Source: Atrina japonica (taxonomy: Eukaryota; Mollusca; Bivalvia; Pterioida; Pinnidae). From it: DNA of 64,000 nt. The notes beneath the pieces were generated by a model. That model did no database searches, was not told the origin of the DNA, and saw only the letters and a program-made list of their open reading frames with translations. Shown here piece by piece: positions 42,301 to 57,300 of the stretch (position 1 is its first letter; each line of letters starts with the position of its first letter). Location: the NCBI GenBank assembly GCA_030159075.1, contig BROG01000911.1, positions 62,001-126,000 on the forward strand. The letters are read 5' to 3'. The position numbers and the translations under genes were made by a program.

Positions 42301-45300
42301 ATAAAAAAGAAAAATCTAAACATGAGAGCAGCTCTTCAAAACACAGCTCCAGTGGAAAACATTCTTCGTCACATAGTTCAAGCTCATCCAAACATAAGGA
42401 TGGACATTCCTCAAGCTCTAGCAAGCACAGAGATGGTCATAGCTCTAGTAGTAGTAAGAACAAAGATGGCCACAGCAGTAGTTCAAGTAAGCATAGGGAA
42501 GTTGGCTCAAGTTCCAGTTCAAGTAAACACAAAGACGGAAGTAGCTCTTCAAGTAAGCATAAAGAAGGAAGTAGTTCTTCAAGTAAGCACAAAGATGGGA
42601 GCTCATCTTCAAGCTCCAGCAAACATAAGGAATCTTCAAGTTCCAGCTCTTCTAGCAAACATAAAGAGGGATCAAGCTCGAGCTCCAGTCACAAGTCAAA
42701 AGATGGCAGTTCAAGCAGCAGTAGTAAGCACAAAGATGGAAGTTCCAGTAGCAGCAAGCATAGAGATGGAAGTTCTAGCAGTAGCAAGCACAAGGATGGT
42801 CACTCTTCTAGTGGTAAACACAAAGATTCCAAACATAGTTCCTCATCATCCTCATCAAAGGATAGACCTAAAGAAAGTGGTAGCTCCAGCAGCAACAAAG
42901 AAAAATCAAAGCATAAGGAGGGATCTGATAAGCATAAAGAACGATCCAAAGAGTCATCCAAGGATGGATCCCCAACAAAATCTATAGAATCTGTAGAGAA
43001 AATAAAGACTGAGCCTGTCTCCCCTTCAAAGTCACCGTCAAAGTCACCATCAAAGTCGCCATCAAAGTCACCATCCAAAGAACCTTCACCAAGCAAATCA
43101 CCACGAGGAATTTCCCCTGTAAAATCTGCAATCAAAGAGGAACAATTAAGTGATGATGACTTACCTTTGGTGAGTTGGGACAATTTTGAATTTACTTACA
43201 AAGTACATAATGCAGGTAGAAATTAAAAAAAAAATTTAATAAGATAAAAACCAAAATAGAATTTCTAGAGTTTCTATCACAGATCACAATTGCTTTGTAA
43301 TGTATGACATACATTATTTCCCAACCATGTACATGTACTTAAATTTCTTTATGCCACTCTAAATTATTTACATGTAAGTCTATTATGTCTTTAAATTAGT
43401 TTGTAAAATTTAAGCCTCAAAATAGTCAAATAAAAATCATTTTTTTCACCCAACCTACACAGCTGAATAGTCCTGATCATGAAAATTTTGTAAGCATATC
43501 TGCCCAAATAATTTTTTTTCTTCTAAAAAATCTGATGTTTTGTCCATTTTAAATATTCAGTTTTGATAAAAAAATTTTTTTTCTAATAATGCCTCCTGAC
43601 TGGCTTTTAAGTTCTAACACTACTGATCGGTGATCAGGTACATCAAGCAAAAGATTTTTTGGGCTAATGTACAGTATTGCTTATTATGGTTTTTCTGTTA
43701 TCTTTCTTAAGAGGTAATACACATATTTCACTCTCTATACAGCATTTATTATTAAGTCTTGCACACGTCACCCTGTGTCTTTATCTCCACTCGAAACATC
43801 TCCCTTGATTTTTATCCTGCTATCTTATTTTCTGCTTGTAACTCAACATGGTCTTACATGAGCCAGAGGCTGAGGAAAGGGTCCTTACAACATAACCAAT
43901 GAAATGCCAGAGACACAGGGATTTAAGTCATCATATTTCTAATTTTGTAGATTTTGTGCCCCAGAAACAAAAGAGTTATTCATGCCTGTGCTCATTCCCA
44001 TTTTATATATTATTAAATAAACATATGTTGAAGCTTCTGAAAACATAAAAAATACACACACACACACACACACACCGAAAAAAAATCCCAAGAACCCCTT
44101 TTCACAGTCATTGATCATATAGTACCATAATTACCAGGATCTGATGGCTAATACTTCCAGAAATATTTACAAAGGTCCTAAATCCTAACTTTTAGTCCTA
44201 ACTACCATGGCAAAGCATTGCTGATTGGTCTGAAATCAGACTTAGATTTTAGTACTTAGGACCTTTTGTAAAACGGGCCCCAGTAGTGTCACTGAGCTAT
44301 AGTCTAATTTCCTGTTTGTTATTTTCAGTCTGCCAGAGTTAAAGAAAAACCTGCTAAACGTCCACATGAATCTGATGACGATGATGATGATGACGATGTT
44401 CCTCTTTCTTCAAGGTATGTGAAAAAAATTTGGATGAAATAAACAGGTTCCTGTCTAGAATTTTAAAAGCGATGTCCCATTTAGTTAGCATCAAGCTCAA
44501 AATGTGTGATCGCTGAATAACTGCAATTTTTTATTAGTTAATTTTCTTCAGTATAGTGAATGTCTATATTTTTATTTCTCCAAAGTTATACCCTGTACCT
44601 ATCCACTGGATTGACCTATATAAGTCACTTAAAACTATTCAATGTGACTCCCGATATGTGCAAAATGCACTGTGTACATCATCTTGTAACCAGCAATGAC
44701 TTTTCATGTTATGATAGTAATGGGATTCAAAACTGTTATACTTCGAATCCTTCCCTCATTTGGGCACCCTGCTATGAAGTTGAAGTCTTCATGCAGGAGG
44801 CCACAAGCTGTGTCCATTGCAACGTAATCTTCAACTGATATAAATTGTGCTGTAGTTTGGAAAATTTTGGAAATAGTGTTGCATGAATAAACACACAGAT
44901 ATTAATGATCAGCACACTTTTGAGTAAAGATTGTTTCACAATCATGACACAGATGCAGCCACCAAAATTATTCAGGAAAATTAAGGATGTGACAGGGTTT
45001 GAGGTCACATGTTTTGGTTATAACAGCATAAAAAATTTAATGATGATTTGGTAGGTGGCATAATAAGCCATGTATGTGAACATATTCAGTACATACAAGC
45101 AATATTGGTGATATAGAACAAGATAAATGATATATTTATAATACATTTCTATTTAATATAACTGTACAGCAAAATATTACTCTATGAACCTGGTTCTGTA
45201 ATTTTAGCACCAATTATTATACGTAAACAGTATGTTTTTGTGTTGTCCTATCCTTATTTTCATCTTTGCCAACATTGATTAATCTTTCTCTTTGAATTAT

Positions 45301-48300
45301 ATCTAATACCATACATTAATCTGAATTTTTAGCTGTTCAAAGAACAGAAGAGCTATTGCTGTCACTGCTTCGGCGTCGGCATTGTCCTTTTTCTGTGTTA
45401 AGCTTTTTGTTTCAGTCCACTATGGGCAAAGTACCGCAGCTACAGCCATGAAACTTCACATGCACATTGTCTAGGGTCATTACTCAACAATGCAGGGGAT
45501 GCTGGTTGCTGTGGCCTAAATATGACCCAAATTATAACAAGCATAAAACAGGCGAGCAATATGGTCTGTCTTAGCGACCGACTATTTTTGCCATGAAATG
45601 AGGAAGTTGACCTATCCTCCACATTGACTTACAGGCCAGAAACTTTACTGTGCAATGGATGTACCTAAAGTTGTTTTGGGGTTACCTGTACTGGATGTAG
45701 ATGTTGGATGTTTTGAGGTGTTTTAATTTAAACCTTTGTTAACTAAAAAGAAACTACAAGATTTAAATATTTGTAATTGCTTTTAATAGAGTGGAGAAAG
45801 AAAAGGCAAAAAAGGTGAAGACAGAAATTAAACAAGAGACACCCAAGAGTGCTAAGAAACGAAGGCACGTAGATTCTGATGACGAAAAACCACTGGTGAG
45901 TTGAATATGATTCATGTTTATTTTACATGCAGTTTGTAATATATAATGAGCGATATTCAGAAAAGGCATATGTTCATATTCAAAAGATGAATTTAAATTG
46001 TATTTTTAGCTCACCAAGTCTTAATTGTTTTGTATTTACTTTTAATCTTCTTTGAAACCACTTGACCAATTAAGATGTAACTTAGCAGAAATGTTCATTT
46101 GGCAAATATTCTGTTGATTTAACATTGTATATTAGAGAGGCCAGTCATTTGTCAGTGGTATAATTTCATTTTATTTGAAACAATCTTTAAAAATGAAAGA
46201 AAATGATACTTCATTTATTAAAATTGGTCCTGTAATTTTCATACAGCAGCAATTTAAAATTTTAATTTTCATTTGTTAATTTTTCCATTTATGCAAAATG
46301 ACAATTTTATGCATTTTTAGGCCCAAATTAAAAAAATCGACATATAAAGAAGCATGCTAATTTTTTCACAAGTGTCATGAATACTTGCTATTCAGTAACT
46401 CCGATAAATTTGAGAACCAATTAAATAACACAAATACATTTTTGGACCATCAAAAGTTGGCCATCATTCAAATTCTGCAGGTTACAAAATTTCAAGGTCA
46501 TGCAGGGATTTACATAGCATTTCAAATTTAAGAGTCCTTGGGACTGCCAACTTTGGAGACCAGGAGTCCACACAGGTGAAATGGAAGTCCATGTAATCAA
46601 GCTATGTTGTATTTCAAAATATTAATAATTAAATCATATATAAAATATATATATATAAAAATAATAGTATTATACAAGACTATGTGTCTACTCAAGGGTT
46701 GAATTCTGATATATTGAACAACCATCACAGGATGTAAATGGAATCTCTGTACCCTTTATCTGTAGAGAAACATTGCACTGCATACCCTCACTCGGCAAAC
46801 GTTTAAGCCAGGGGTACACAATAAGCCAATTTTTTATGTTTTTGTAATTTGTTGTTGATGTTACTGCCACTAGTTTTTATTTTGTTCTTACCCAGTCCAT
46901 TCTCAGCATTATCCACAGCCGTGTTGTTTATCGTTAATTCTTCAACATCAGTGGGTCTATCTTTTGATTCAAAATTTTTTTTGAACCATTTAAAAACTTT
47001 CTGATGTCCATGGTCAAGATCTAGTGCTAATACATGCATGATGCCATTGTCACACATAGTTATTATGTTTACCCCTCTACGCGGTAATGAACGCACACGT
47101 TGCTATAAATAGGTAGGAGAATCCTACAACTGACTGCAAATTGAAACAGTGATAATTGCTGAATCATTACGAGTCGTGACATTGTGGAATTACAACAAAA
47201 CAAAATTTCAAATTGGATATGGAGGATAAATATGCGTCCCAGGGGACGCACAGGTAATGTTTTTGAGGGTCCAGACATCGTATTTGGTAGTAATATACGC
47301 AACATTTTGCCTTCCGTAAATCCCTGGTCACAAACACCTGAGTAAACAGAAAGTATTAGATTTTTGTCAAATTTTAGACATTTTCAACTTCTTCTCAAGA
47401 ACCAATGGACTTATTTGAACCAAACTTGACTCCAAATTTTACTCAGGTGACTGTTAAGGCCCATTGGGCCTCTTGTGGTTGAAGGAAGAGCAGAGTTAGG
47501 ATTTCCCGGTAATGCATAGCTGAAACACGTAAGGTATTGACCGCGTTCATCCTTGTATTCTGATGTGTACAGAAGTGTACTGATTTATAATAAATATTAT
47601 TTATTTAATGCATTTATTAAACTTATATTGTGTAAGCTACAAAAGTACGGTTTAGTACCATTTTTAAAAATGGTCATCAATACACTATTCTACATGCGGA
47701 AAATAGCATGGTGGATGACAGCTTCAGCTATTGGTCTTTCTATCTATATATATATGTCCCAAGCACAAGCTGGTGTTATAACACATCCCAGTCACTGTAA
47801 GTTGAAAGCTTTCATGAATCATGAACAAGGGCAAATTAAGTTAATTGTTTTTTGAAAAGGGACCTATGTTGATTTTGAGAATATGAATTTTACAGAAAAA
47901 GAAGAAGAAAAATGTTGGGAAATCTGTGTCAAAGTCACCACAGAAAAAGGTGAAAAAGGAAGAAGGACAGAACAAAGAAGTTTGGAAATGGTAATGTACT
48001 GATCAGTATTTCTTCATAATAATCTTAATCTGTGTTAGAAAAAAATAAGGCTTCTACGGCCAAATGCTTATAGAATCATGCTTCTTCCATGAAACATCTC
48101 GCTTCTTGTCAGCTCAGGTTTGTGCACAGCTGACACCTAAACTGATTTCTTCCTGGATGCATTGTAACCTCCTCCACCAAAAAAAAAAAAAAATATTGAT
48201 CACCACCATATAACTGGAAAACACTGTTTAAACAAACTGTTAGAAAAATTTACTGTGTTATAAGATATTTAAACTGAATATGAATGATTGTTATTTTGTC

Positions 48301-51300
48301 TTGTGTTAATTAGCTTACCTGAGCTTGAAAGGTAGAACAAGTTTTGACTACATTTTGACCTTCTTAGAACTTATTCAAGTAATATTATTTTCATTATGAC
48401 ATCCTTTACTGTTTTTTTTTTTTTTTTAGTGAGGTTCAATTAAGCAGGGAATGGCTGTACATTTTGGTGGCTGTTTGAATCTTCATTATCATCACATTTT
48501 CAGAATCTAAATATATCGTTAATCTACAAATTTGTAAAAAAAAGTAAAAAAAAAAAATAATGATATATAACCTAGTGGTCTAGACTTGTTCATTTACCAT
48601 TCAGTGTTTTCTGAAGCCACAGGTCTCATTAATTTGTATTCCTAGGTGGGAAGAAGATCGTAGAGAAGATGGAGTTAAATGGAGTTTTTTGGAACACAAG
48701 GGACCTGTATTTGCTCCAGATTATGAGCCTTTACCTGATGATATTAAGTTTTATTATAATGGTATGTAGATGTTGTAGGTAAGATGATAACAAATTTTAA
48801 ATGAAAATTTTCATAAGATTAATAAAATAGATTTAAATAGCATTTCACTTCACAAATGTTTAGGGCTAATGTTCTGTTGATCTTAAAGTAATATGAGCTG
48901 TCACAATGATTATTTTTGTCCCCTGACATAAAGTCGAGAGTTTGATAAAATGTGTGTTCAAATACATTATCAAACACGTAAAACGTAAAAGATCTTCTTT
49001 TCGAAGTTATTTGTTTTATTAGAATTTAAGTTTTCCTGTACCTTAAAAAATCCAGCTGTATTTCCGTATACAATGACTCTTGCCATATCAAATGTAATTA
49101 GGTGAGGGGATCTTGGTCCTTTACGCGCTCAGACAATGTTAAAGTCGGCCAATTTTTATGTGTTTTATATCTATTTTTAAAATAAAGGATGTAATTTTTG
49201 TTGGAAAGTCCATGTATTATGTAAAATATATGCTTTTCAACGTTATTTTAAATAACTGAAGAAAATTGGATGAATATCAAAATAAGTATATCAGGTCACT
49301 AAAAGAATTTTTTCCGATCTTTAATGTTACCTTGAATGCTGACTTTGATAAAGTCAAAACAATATATCTCTGAAAAGTATGCGTATATCATGTTTTACAA
49401 TCGTGCCGCCATGTCCGATGGAGTTTACCATTTGTTTACCATTTTCTTTTTGTGTGTGGGTAAACTTGACAAAAATTAATATTCTTTGTTAAAAAAAAAA
49501 AAAGATGGTAGTGGCTACAAAAATATACATGATTATTTGTAGGAAAAACACTGAAATTGAGTCAAGATGCAGAGGAGGTAGCTACGTTTTATGGCAAAAT
49601 GTTGGATCATGACTACACAACAAAAGATGTGTTTAACAGTAACTTCATGAAGGATTGGAGAAAGGTATAGTACACGGACAAAACTATACGTTTCTAACCG
49701 TATCAACAGGAATCAACAAGTCTGAAGCTAGAATTGTATCCTTTCTTTACAAGGATCAAGTGCAGTCTAGTGATATGGGATAGAAACATATTTGTGGTAT
49801 TTTATCAGCTACATGCCTCTTATTTACTTAATTGTGTACACAAATTTAAAATTATATAATTACTCTCTCTTTAAGAAGTCGCCACACATTTTAGATGAAT
49901 GGAATTCCAATTTGAAAAGTAGAGCAAATTTCTGTATCCATCAGCTATGCAATATGGAGTTATTTATTGCACAGGCGTATTGAAATCTGTATTATATTTG
50001 TATGATTACACATAAAAAAGAATACTTTTATGTTTTTTGTTTTCTATCAGTCAGCATCTTGTTCATATCCTGATATTTGTTAAATTTTGTTGGTATTTTT
50101 TTCTTCTTCATATTCTGCCAATTTTGGTAAGGTTTGGGGCACACTTGTTCATTCAGTTGTAGTTTTATACAGAAAACTAATTACATTTGTGAAAGGACTT
50201 AAATGACTGCCAATTTGTTTGTACATGTTATGTTTTTTAGATAGTTCAGCTTATGTACTTTTGTAAATTGTCTATATATATTGTTAATGCTGAATTTGTT
50301 TGCACATGTAATGTTTTTGAGATAGTCATTTAAGTTCTTTCACAAATGTACTATTAATGGTGAAGTTGGGTAAAACAAAATATGAATGCCTGATGTTAAT
50401 AAATAACCTTGAATATTTTTATCAGAATTGGTTTCAATATTCTTTACTAGGTGATGACATCACATGAGAAAGAAAAAATTACAGATCTTTCCAAATGTAA
50501 CTTCAGTGAAATAAATGATTATTTCAAAAGGAAATCAGAAGAGCGGAAAAATATGACAAAAGAACAGAAACAGGTGAGAAAGAAATCTGTTTTAGAAAGC
50601 TTGACTGTTTCAACAGTTAATAATGTATCATTTGTAAATTATGGCTGTCTTATTATAGTGAACAGTATTTCAGGAGGTTAACTACCGCCAAGCCATCTAA
50701 TATTGCACAACCACTGACCACCAAGCATTTCAGTGAAACAATAACTGTTACATTGAAATTAAAATATCTCAAAATACTGTTGATCCAATCTTCATCAAAC
50801 TTCAAATACATGCAGTATATAATTATTGATCTGCATTACATGTTTTATAGATTTCAAATGTCATGTGACTTCAGTAGCCATCTTTGGTTTTTAAAAAAAT
50901 TTGTACATTATTTTTAATTAAATGTTACACAATTCATCTTTTTAAGTATTGATATGCGAGTGCTGTAGATATGATGTTCTTAAAATCTTTCATGTAGAAA
51001 AACAAACTTGAAAATGAAGAAATTATGAAAGAATATGGGTTTTGCAACATGGATGATCACACAGAGAAGATTGGCAATTTTAGGATAGAACCCCCAGGTT
51101 TATTCCGAGGAAGAGGAGATCACCCTAAACAAGGAATGTTGAAGCGAAGAACAATGCCGGAGGATGTCATTATAAATTGTAGCAAGTCAGTAAAAATGTT
51201 ATGTATTGAAAGATAATTGAAACACACTAGATGTAATTTTCGTATATAAATTTTATCAACTTTCTGGAACTTAGCATAAAAGTTTATTTTCCATTTCTCT

Positions 51301-54300
51301 TCAGTCAGCATATCTGTATTCATTCTTCAACATTTAAACAAATTTTAGTGGATGATATCCAAGATTATCTATGCTATCTAGAATTGACATCTTGCTACTA
51401 TATAATTACTAAATGTTTTACATCATATTCATTTCTTTACATGTGTTGTTTCTTAAATGTTTGTAAAATAAAAACATAAATAGATAGGTGTGGTGTTGAT
51501 CATTTATGTAAAATTTCTTTTTCTAGGGATTCTAAGATACCTGTGGCACCTGATGGCCACAAATGGAAAGAAGTACGCCATGACAACAAGGTATATAAAA
51601 ATTGATATCTGGAAATAGAGTTAGGACAAATTATTTTTATAATCTTTTCAAAAAAGTATGGAATGTTTTATGAAGGAAAAATTAATATTTAGAAATGAAT
51701 ACCAGAAATCGGTATTTGAATATACATGTACATGACATAGAACAAAAAAAAATTAATCATTAGTTTCTCGGGTACTGCTGCATTACCAAAAATGATGCTG
51801 CATTTTAAATGTTTTCATTTTTATTTTTGGAATTTTCAATTCCATGTTGTGTTATACTGTATCCGATTTTGTAAATTAAGCATTCAATTTACTAAGATTT
51901 GCTTTGAACTTCAGTGCCAGTGGTAAAATGAGTCTTTTATCAACACAGATTGTCTGTGTGGCACAGATTATTCTTGAATGGAGTATTATTGGAGGATATA
52001 GTGAAAACTGTACTGTAAACACTTTACGTGTATTACAGATAGAAATATAGACCTTGGGCATTGGTCTTATCCAGCACATTAAAAGTCTACGCCAAACATT
52101 CTGTCCCGATTTTAAGCACAGGGGGCTAAATATGGGATAGGAAGTAATGCACCGTTAGTACATCGATTCTTATCGCCGACGTCTGATATATGTTTATACA
52201 CTTACCTGATCTTTTAAATTTGTAAATCCATTGTCACTAAGTTGTGATATGACATAATTCCATTCATATAAGATGTGAATTCAAGCTATCCATCATTTTT
52301 ATTTACATGTTGCCCTGTTTTCCATTTTGAACATGAAATCTAAGACGTTCGCTGATTGGTTAACTTAAAGATAACAGTGAATATGCATTATGATCAACAT
52401 CTTGCTCAACAAAAAGTGCTCCTTTAAAAAGAAGCATATTATGACTGCGGAACATGGTAAAAAGAAAAGAAACTAACTCAAGCTGATTTTCCAAATATAA
52501 AGGTTTTATTCTATGTCTTCAATAAATGGTATAAATGTGTGTGTTGGTTTTGTTAGAATCTTAATACATTGCTTTGAAAGTGTCTGAAAATTACAATCTT
52601 TCCAAGGGGGAGGGTGGGGGGGAAACCTGCATGCCTCATCAGATTTTTCAAAATAGTGCCCTAGAAACTAATGATTATTTTTTTTGGCCTAACTATTTGA
52701 TTTGTATTGAATTTTTTTTACCCTAAATTTCCTAGTGTACTTTATTTCCATTTCTTGAATAACTGTACCCTTGGTGTTTCTCATTAGATAAATCGGTATG
52801 TGACATCACTGTATTATCAAGCCAGTTCCACTTAAGTTTATTAGAAAAAGATATATTAATTGTAATTTAAAATATAATTTAACTGGACAGTCTCTTAATG
52901 GATGCCTATTAGGTAACTTGACCATATTCAGTTGTCCTATCTCAGTTAGTGATACTGTACTGCATGATATGCTGGTTCTACAGGGGTCAACAATTGTGAA
53001 AATTTTCCACTTGTCCTGCAGGACAAGTAGTGTTGAAATCTACTTGTCTGAATGCAAAAATTACTTGTCCGAAAATCAACTGTTACATTTATAGATATAA
53101 TTTTGTGTTTAAAAAAGTATTATCTTTATTGAATTATTTTTTGTCTTTGACAATTTCACTTGTCCGACTCCAAAATGGACTGGACAAACCTGATTATTGA
53201 GCCCTGTGTTAGACATGTGACTACATATATGTATTTATATAGATGACATTTTTATGTTCAAATATTCACCAATTATTTCTAATTCACGGATATTCAAGCA
53301 TTTGTTCAGTAGGAGTAATTTTCATATATAGCTATTAAACAGTCCAAATATAAATTTTTCATGAAATCCTTAAACAAATATTATGTGTTTTCTTTCAATA
53401 AAGGTCACATGGTTGGCATGCTGGAATGAAAATATTCAAGGTCAGACCAAATATGTTATGTTAAATGCTGCATCCAGACTGAAAGGTGAAAAAGATTGGC
53501 AGAAGTATGAAACAGCTCGAAATCTGTACAAATGTGTTGATAAGATCAGGATGAACTATAGAGAGGATTGGAAGTCCAAAGAGATGAGAATACGACAAAG
53601 AGCTGTAGCTTTGTATTTCATTGATAAAGTAGGTTCTCCTTTTATTCTCTTTATAGATATAATGTCACCATGATGTAACAGGTTGTTTTGATTTGGAACT
53701 ACCATAAAACACCAAAACAAGACTTTCCCTTTTGATAACAAGGAAGGATATATACAGTATACAGTCAGACCGCTTTATAACAAACATCGTTAATCCGACA
53801 ATTTCACCTCCGAGAATAAACAGACATAAATTTATTTATCATTGATGTAACAGAATTTACAGCTTCTGACAAAGCCAGTGAAAATTCAGAACACACATGC
53901 ATTTTCAAAAACATACTCCATCAATTATATTTATCGGTTACATGTTTGGATTCTTTACTGACAGGATTGTGGAACCATGTGCACTCAACTGTTACCAAAA
54001 GCATGTTACACTTGGTGACCTAGGTCTTGACCGACCCTTGTTGGAGGGGACCACGGTTTTACTATCTCATCCGAAGGAGAGGGGAAAAAAAAGCCGCCTC
54101 CCCCAAGACTCGAACCTGCAACCCTCTGGTTTTGAATCAATGTGTTATATAAGTTATTCCCCTTTGTTGATTTTTGGTTGTCTCGACCATATATTTTTCA
54201 ATTATTCACCTAAACTTGCTACATTTGGTTCAGACATATATCCTAAGTAGATGAGTATTTATGTCAATTTATATAACTTTCCAATATGCCCCAGCAGGCC

Positions 54301-57300
54301 ACAAAATAACATAAAAATTGGCGTAACCCATTTACAGGTTATGCTAAAAGGAATTACCATAATTTGCAGGTTAAATTGGCAATAATGAAGACGTTAAAAT
54401 GGAATTCATTGAGATTAAAAATGAGGTTACAGGATTTGTATTTGTCGTAACATCCATGTAACCTGAATAATCGCTCCTGTGTTTTGTTTTCTGCCCAGGT
54501 GCAGGAGGATCTAAATCTGTTTTACTTTTTTTCAGCTTGCCCTGAGAGCTGGTAATGAAAAGGAGGAGGGTGAAACAGCAGATACTGTCGGTTGTTGTTC
54601 ACTTCGAGTGGAACATTTAACCCTACATGAGAAACTTGGTAATGATGAATATGTTGTTGAGTTTGATTTCCTGGGTAAAGACTCTATACGATACTACAAT
54701 AGTATACCTGTAGAAAAGAGAGTCTACAAGAATTTAGAGCTGTTCATGGAAAATAAATCTCCTGATGATGATCTGTTTGACAGACTAAATGTAAGTTTCT
54801 TTACTGTTTTACAAGTTAATGGTGCAAAAAGAAAAAAAAATGGCAAGTCAACAAAATGTGTTGCCATTTTCAAATTTTTGGAGCCAAATTCAAAGTAAAA
54901 AAAAAAAGATTACTGTATTCTATCCATTAAGTACCCATGTCCCTATAAATGTCCCTCCCCATTTTTTCATACGATTTAGAATATTTTCTACCTGGTTAAG
55001 GAGATGTGGACCTAAAAAACCGTAAATAACAGTATATCTGTAGCCCCCCCCCAGCAACAGAATTATATTGAAAGGTGTCCTCAGTAATGATTACAACAAC
55101 TTTATCACTGTGCCTTATTAAAAAATATGTCAATGTGTGACTATTAATTGGTCCTATTAAGCACCCACCCCTATTTCCTGATTTTTGTAGCGCCCTGGGC
55201 ATTTAATGGGTTGAATACGGTATTAAATTTAAATAAGTGTACTGCTATTACTGTTAATTTTATAAATTCAATTAAATGAATTACAAGAAGACGTTATTGT
55301 CTGTGTTTAAAATTATGTGATTGAAATAAAATATGGTTTTTGTACTGAAAACATCACAATTCTTAAGATGCATCCATCACACTGTATAATTTATGATGTG
55401 TAGTAAGGACATTGTCGAAGACACCACAATCTCGCTTCATAAAATCATTATTTCTGTTTGTTTTCTAATAATTAAAATATGTAATACCTATCCTTTCTTG
55501 ATATCTATTGTGCTTTCAAGTGAAAGATTTGAATTTTGTTTTTTTAGACTACAATTTTGAATAAACACTTGCAAGATTTGATGCCGGGATTAACTGCAAA
55601 GGTGTTCCGTACATTCAATGCCTCACGGACACTTCAGGAACAGCTGAATCTCTTAACAGAAGGTCAGTACTAGTTTGAATGTCTGTTACACAGTACAGTG
55701 AAACCTCGTTATATTGCCACCTTTTTGTTCGGCCCAAATTTGGCATTACAAAGGGTTTGGGGATAGGGTTGAGGGAAACCTTAAAAGAAATTATAGGATA
55801 AATTAGAAAAGTGGTCTTTCAAAAATTTTAGTGTATAGGAAAGTGGCAAATGAGATATATTCCTGCCAAATTTTATGCTGTTACCATGTTACTATCAATA
55901 TTATACCTCATGTATGTTAAATTATTCACGACTGGACAGGGGCTGAAAATTTTCTTTCAGCTGCTTGGGTCCAGGACTTTTTTGTTAAATTTTGCCTGGG
56001 TCCGGTCCTCTAACATATGGGTCCAATAACAATAAATCTAATTTTTAATATAATCAATCAATACAAATAACAATAATCAAAGGTGGGAACGCAAAATTAT
56101 ATAAACCACAAAATCATATGAGAAAATGACAATTGAACTCTATTAGCTTAAGGAAACAAATGCAGTTTAGAAATAAAGAAATTGACAGAATAGTCATTCA
56201 TTGACTCAGTCTCGTTAGGTCCTCGGACTCGCACAGCAAGAAGATGACAGGGTAGGAAAGTAAAATATGTAGGTCCCGGACTCGGACCTAAAGAATTTTC
56301 AGCCCCTGCTGGATTAAAATCAGTCACATGACAAAAGATAATAAGGATATGTCACTAAAACTCCACCTCTGAGGGAAATAACTCCAAGATAATCATGTGA
56401 GCATGGTATAATACCTTTGCTGCCATTGGCAACAGGGGATAATACCAGGGAAATAACCCTTTGCTTTAACTCAAATAATTCAAGCCCACTTTGTTTCCAA
56501 TTCTCTCCATACTACGAGGCAATGATCGTAGTGAATGGAATATAATGACAGAATCATTTGGGTTACCCCTTGCCTACTTACGATGAGGGTGAAAGGGGCG
56601 AAAATTTCCCTGTCTACAGTATGCATAACCATTGAATATTTTATATGTAATCATTTTGTTGATTATTTTACTTACATTTGTAGAGGATGACTCTGTACCT
56701 GCCAAATTGCTTGCATATAACAGAGCAAACAGAGCTGTGGCAGTTCTATGTAACCATCAGCGTGCTGCTCCTAAAAACTTCACCAAACAGATGGAGAACC
56801 TTCAGAATAAGGTACTGTTTTTAGAACGATATAAAGTATTCTGCACTATCCGAAATATGCTGTCACAGGTCCTTGAACCATAAAACAAAAACAGGCACAA
56901 AATAAGTCGAACACACAGAAAATAATCAGAATATTGTATAATCATTTATATACATTGTAACAGAATCAAGGTTTATTTGGTCATTGGTGAAAAGAGATTT
57001 AATGTATGATGTTGTTTTGCAAATGTTATTAGTAATTAGTAAGTAATTCTTTTAGTCAGTGATTGGGACAAACTTCAGATTTATCATTGAGAAAAAACAT
57101 GTTGCATGATGTATTTTCTAATGGAACAGAATTTTGAATTTGATCTTCTCTCTAGTCTTTTTTAAACCAAGATTAGCTGACCCGTGTAAATATTAGATTC
57201 TCATTTGTGGTGCTATATGTGTCTTCTTATTATTCTTTTTTTGGCACACATAAATGTTGAATTATATCTATATGTTCTTAGATTGATGACAAGAAAACCA

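Noticed and set aside
42437..43183. Long open frames on the minus strand (Leu/Glu- and Asp-rich, 64-127 residues) and in another plus frame
   Set aside because: They are compositional shadows of the Ser/Lys/His repeat exon of TOP1, with no domain and no splice context.
46688..47305. An additional gene within a TOP1 intron
   Set aside because: The frames lie entirely inside a transposon with CAGGGATTTAC ends and show no domain.
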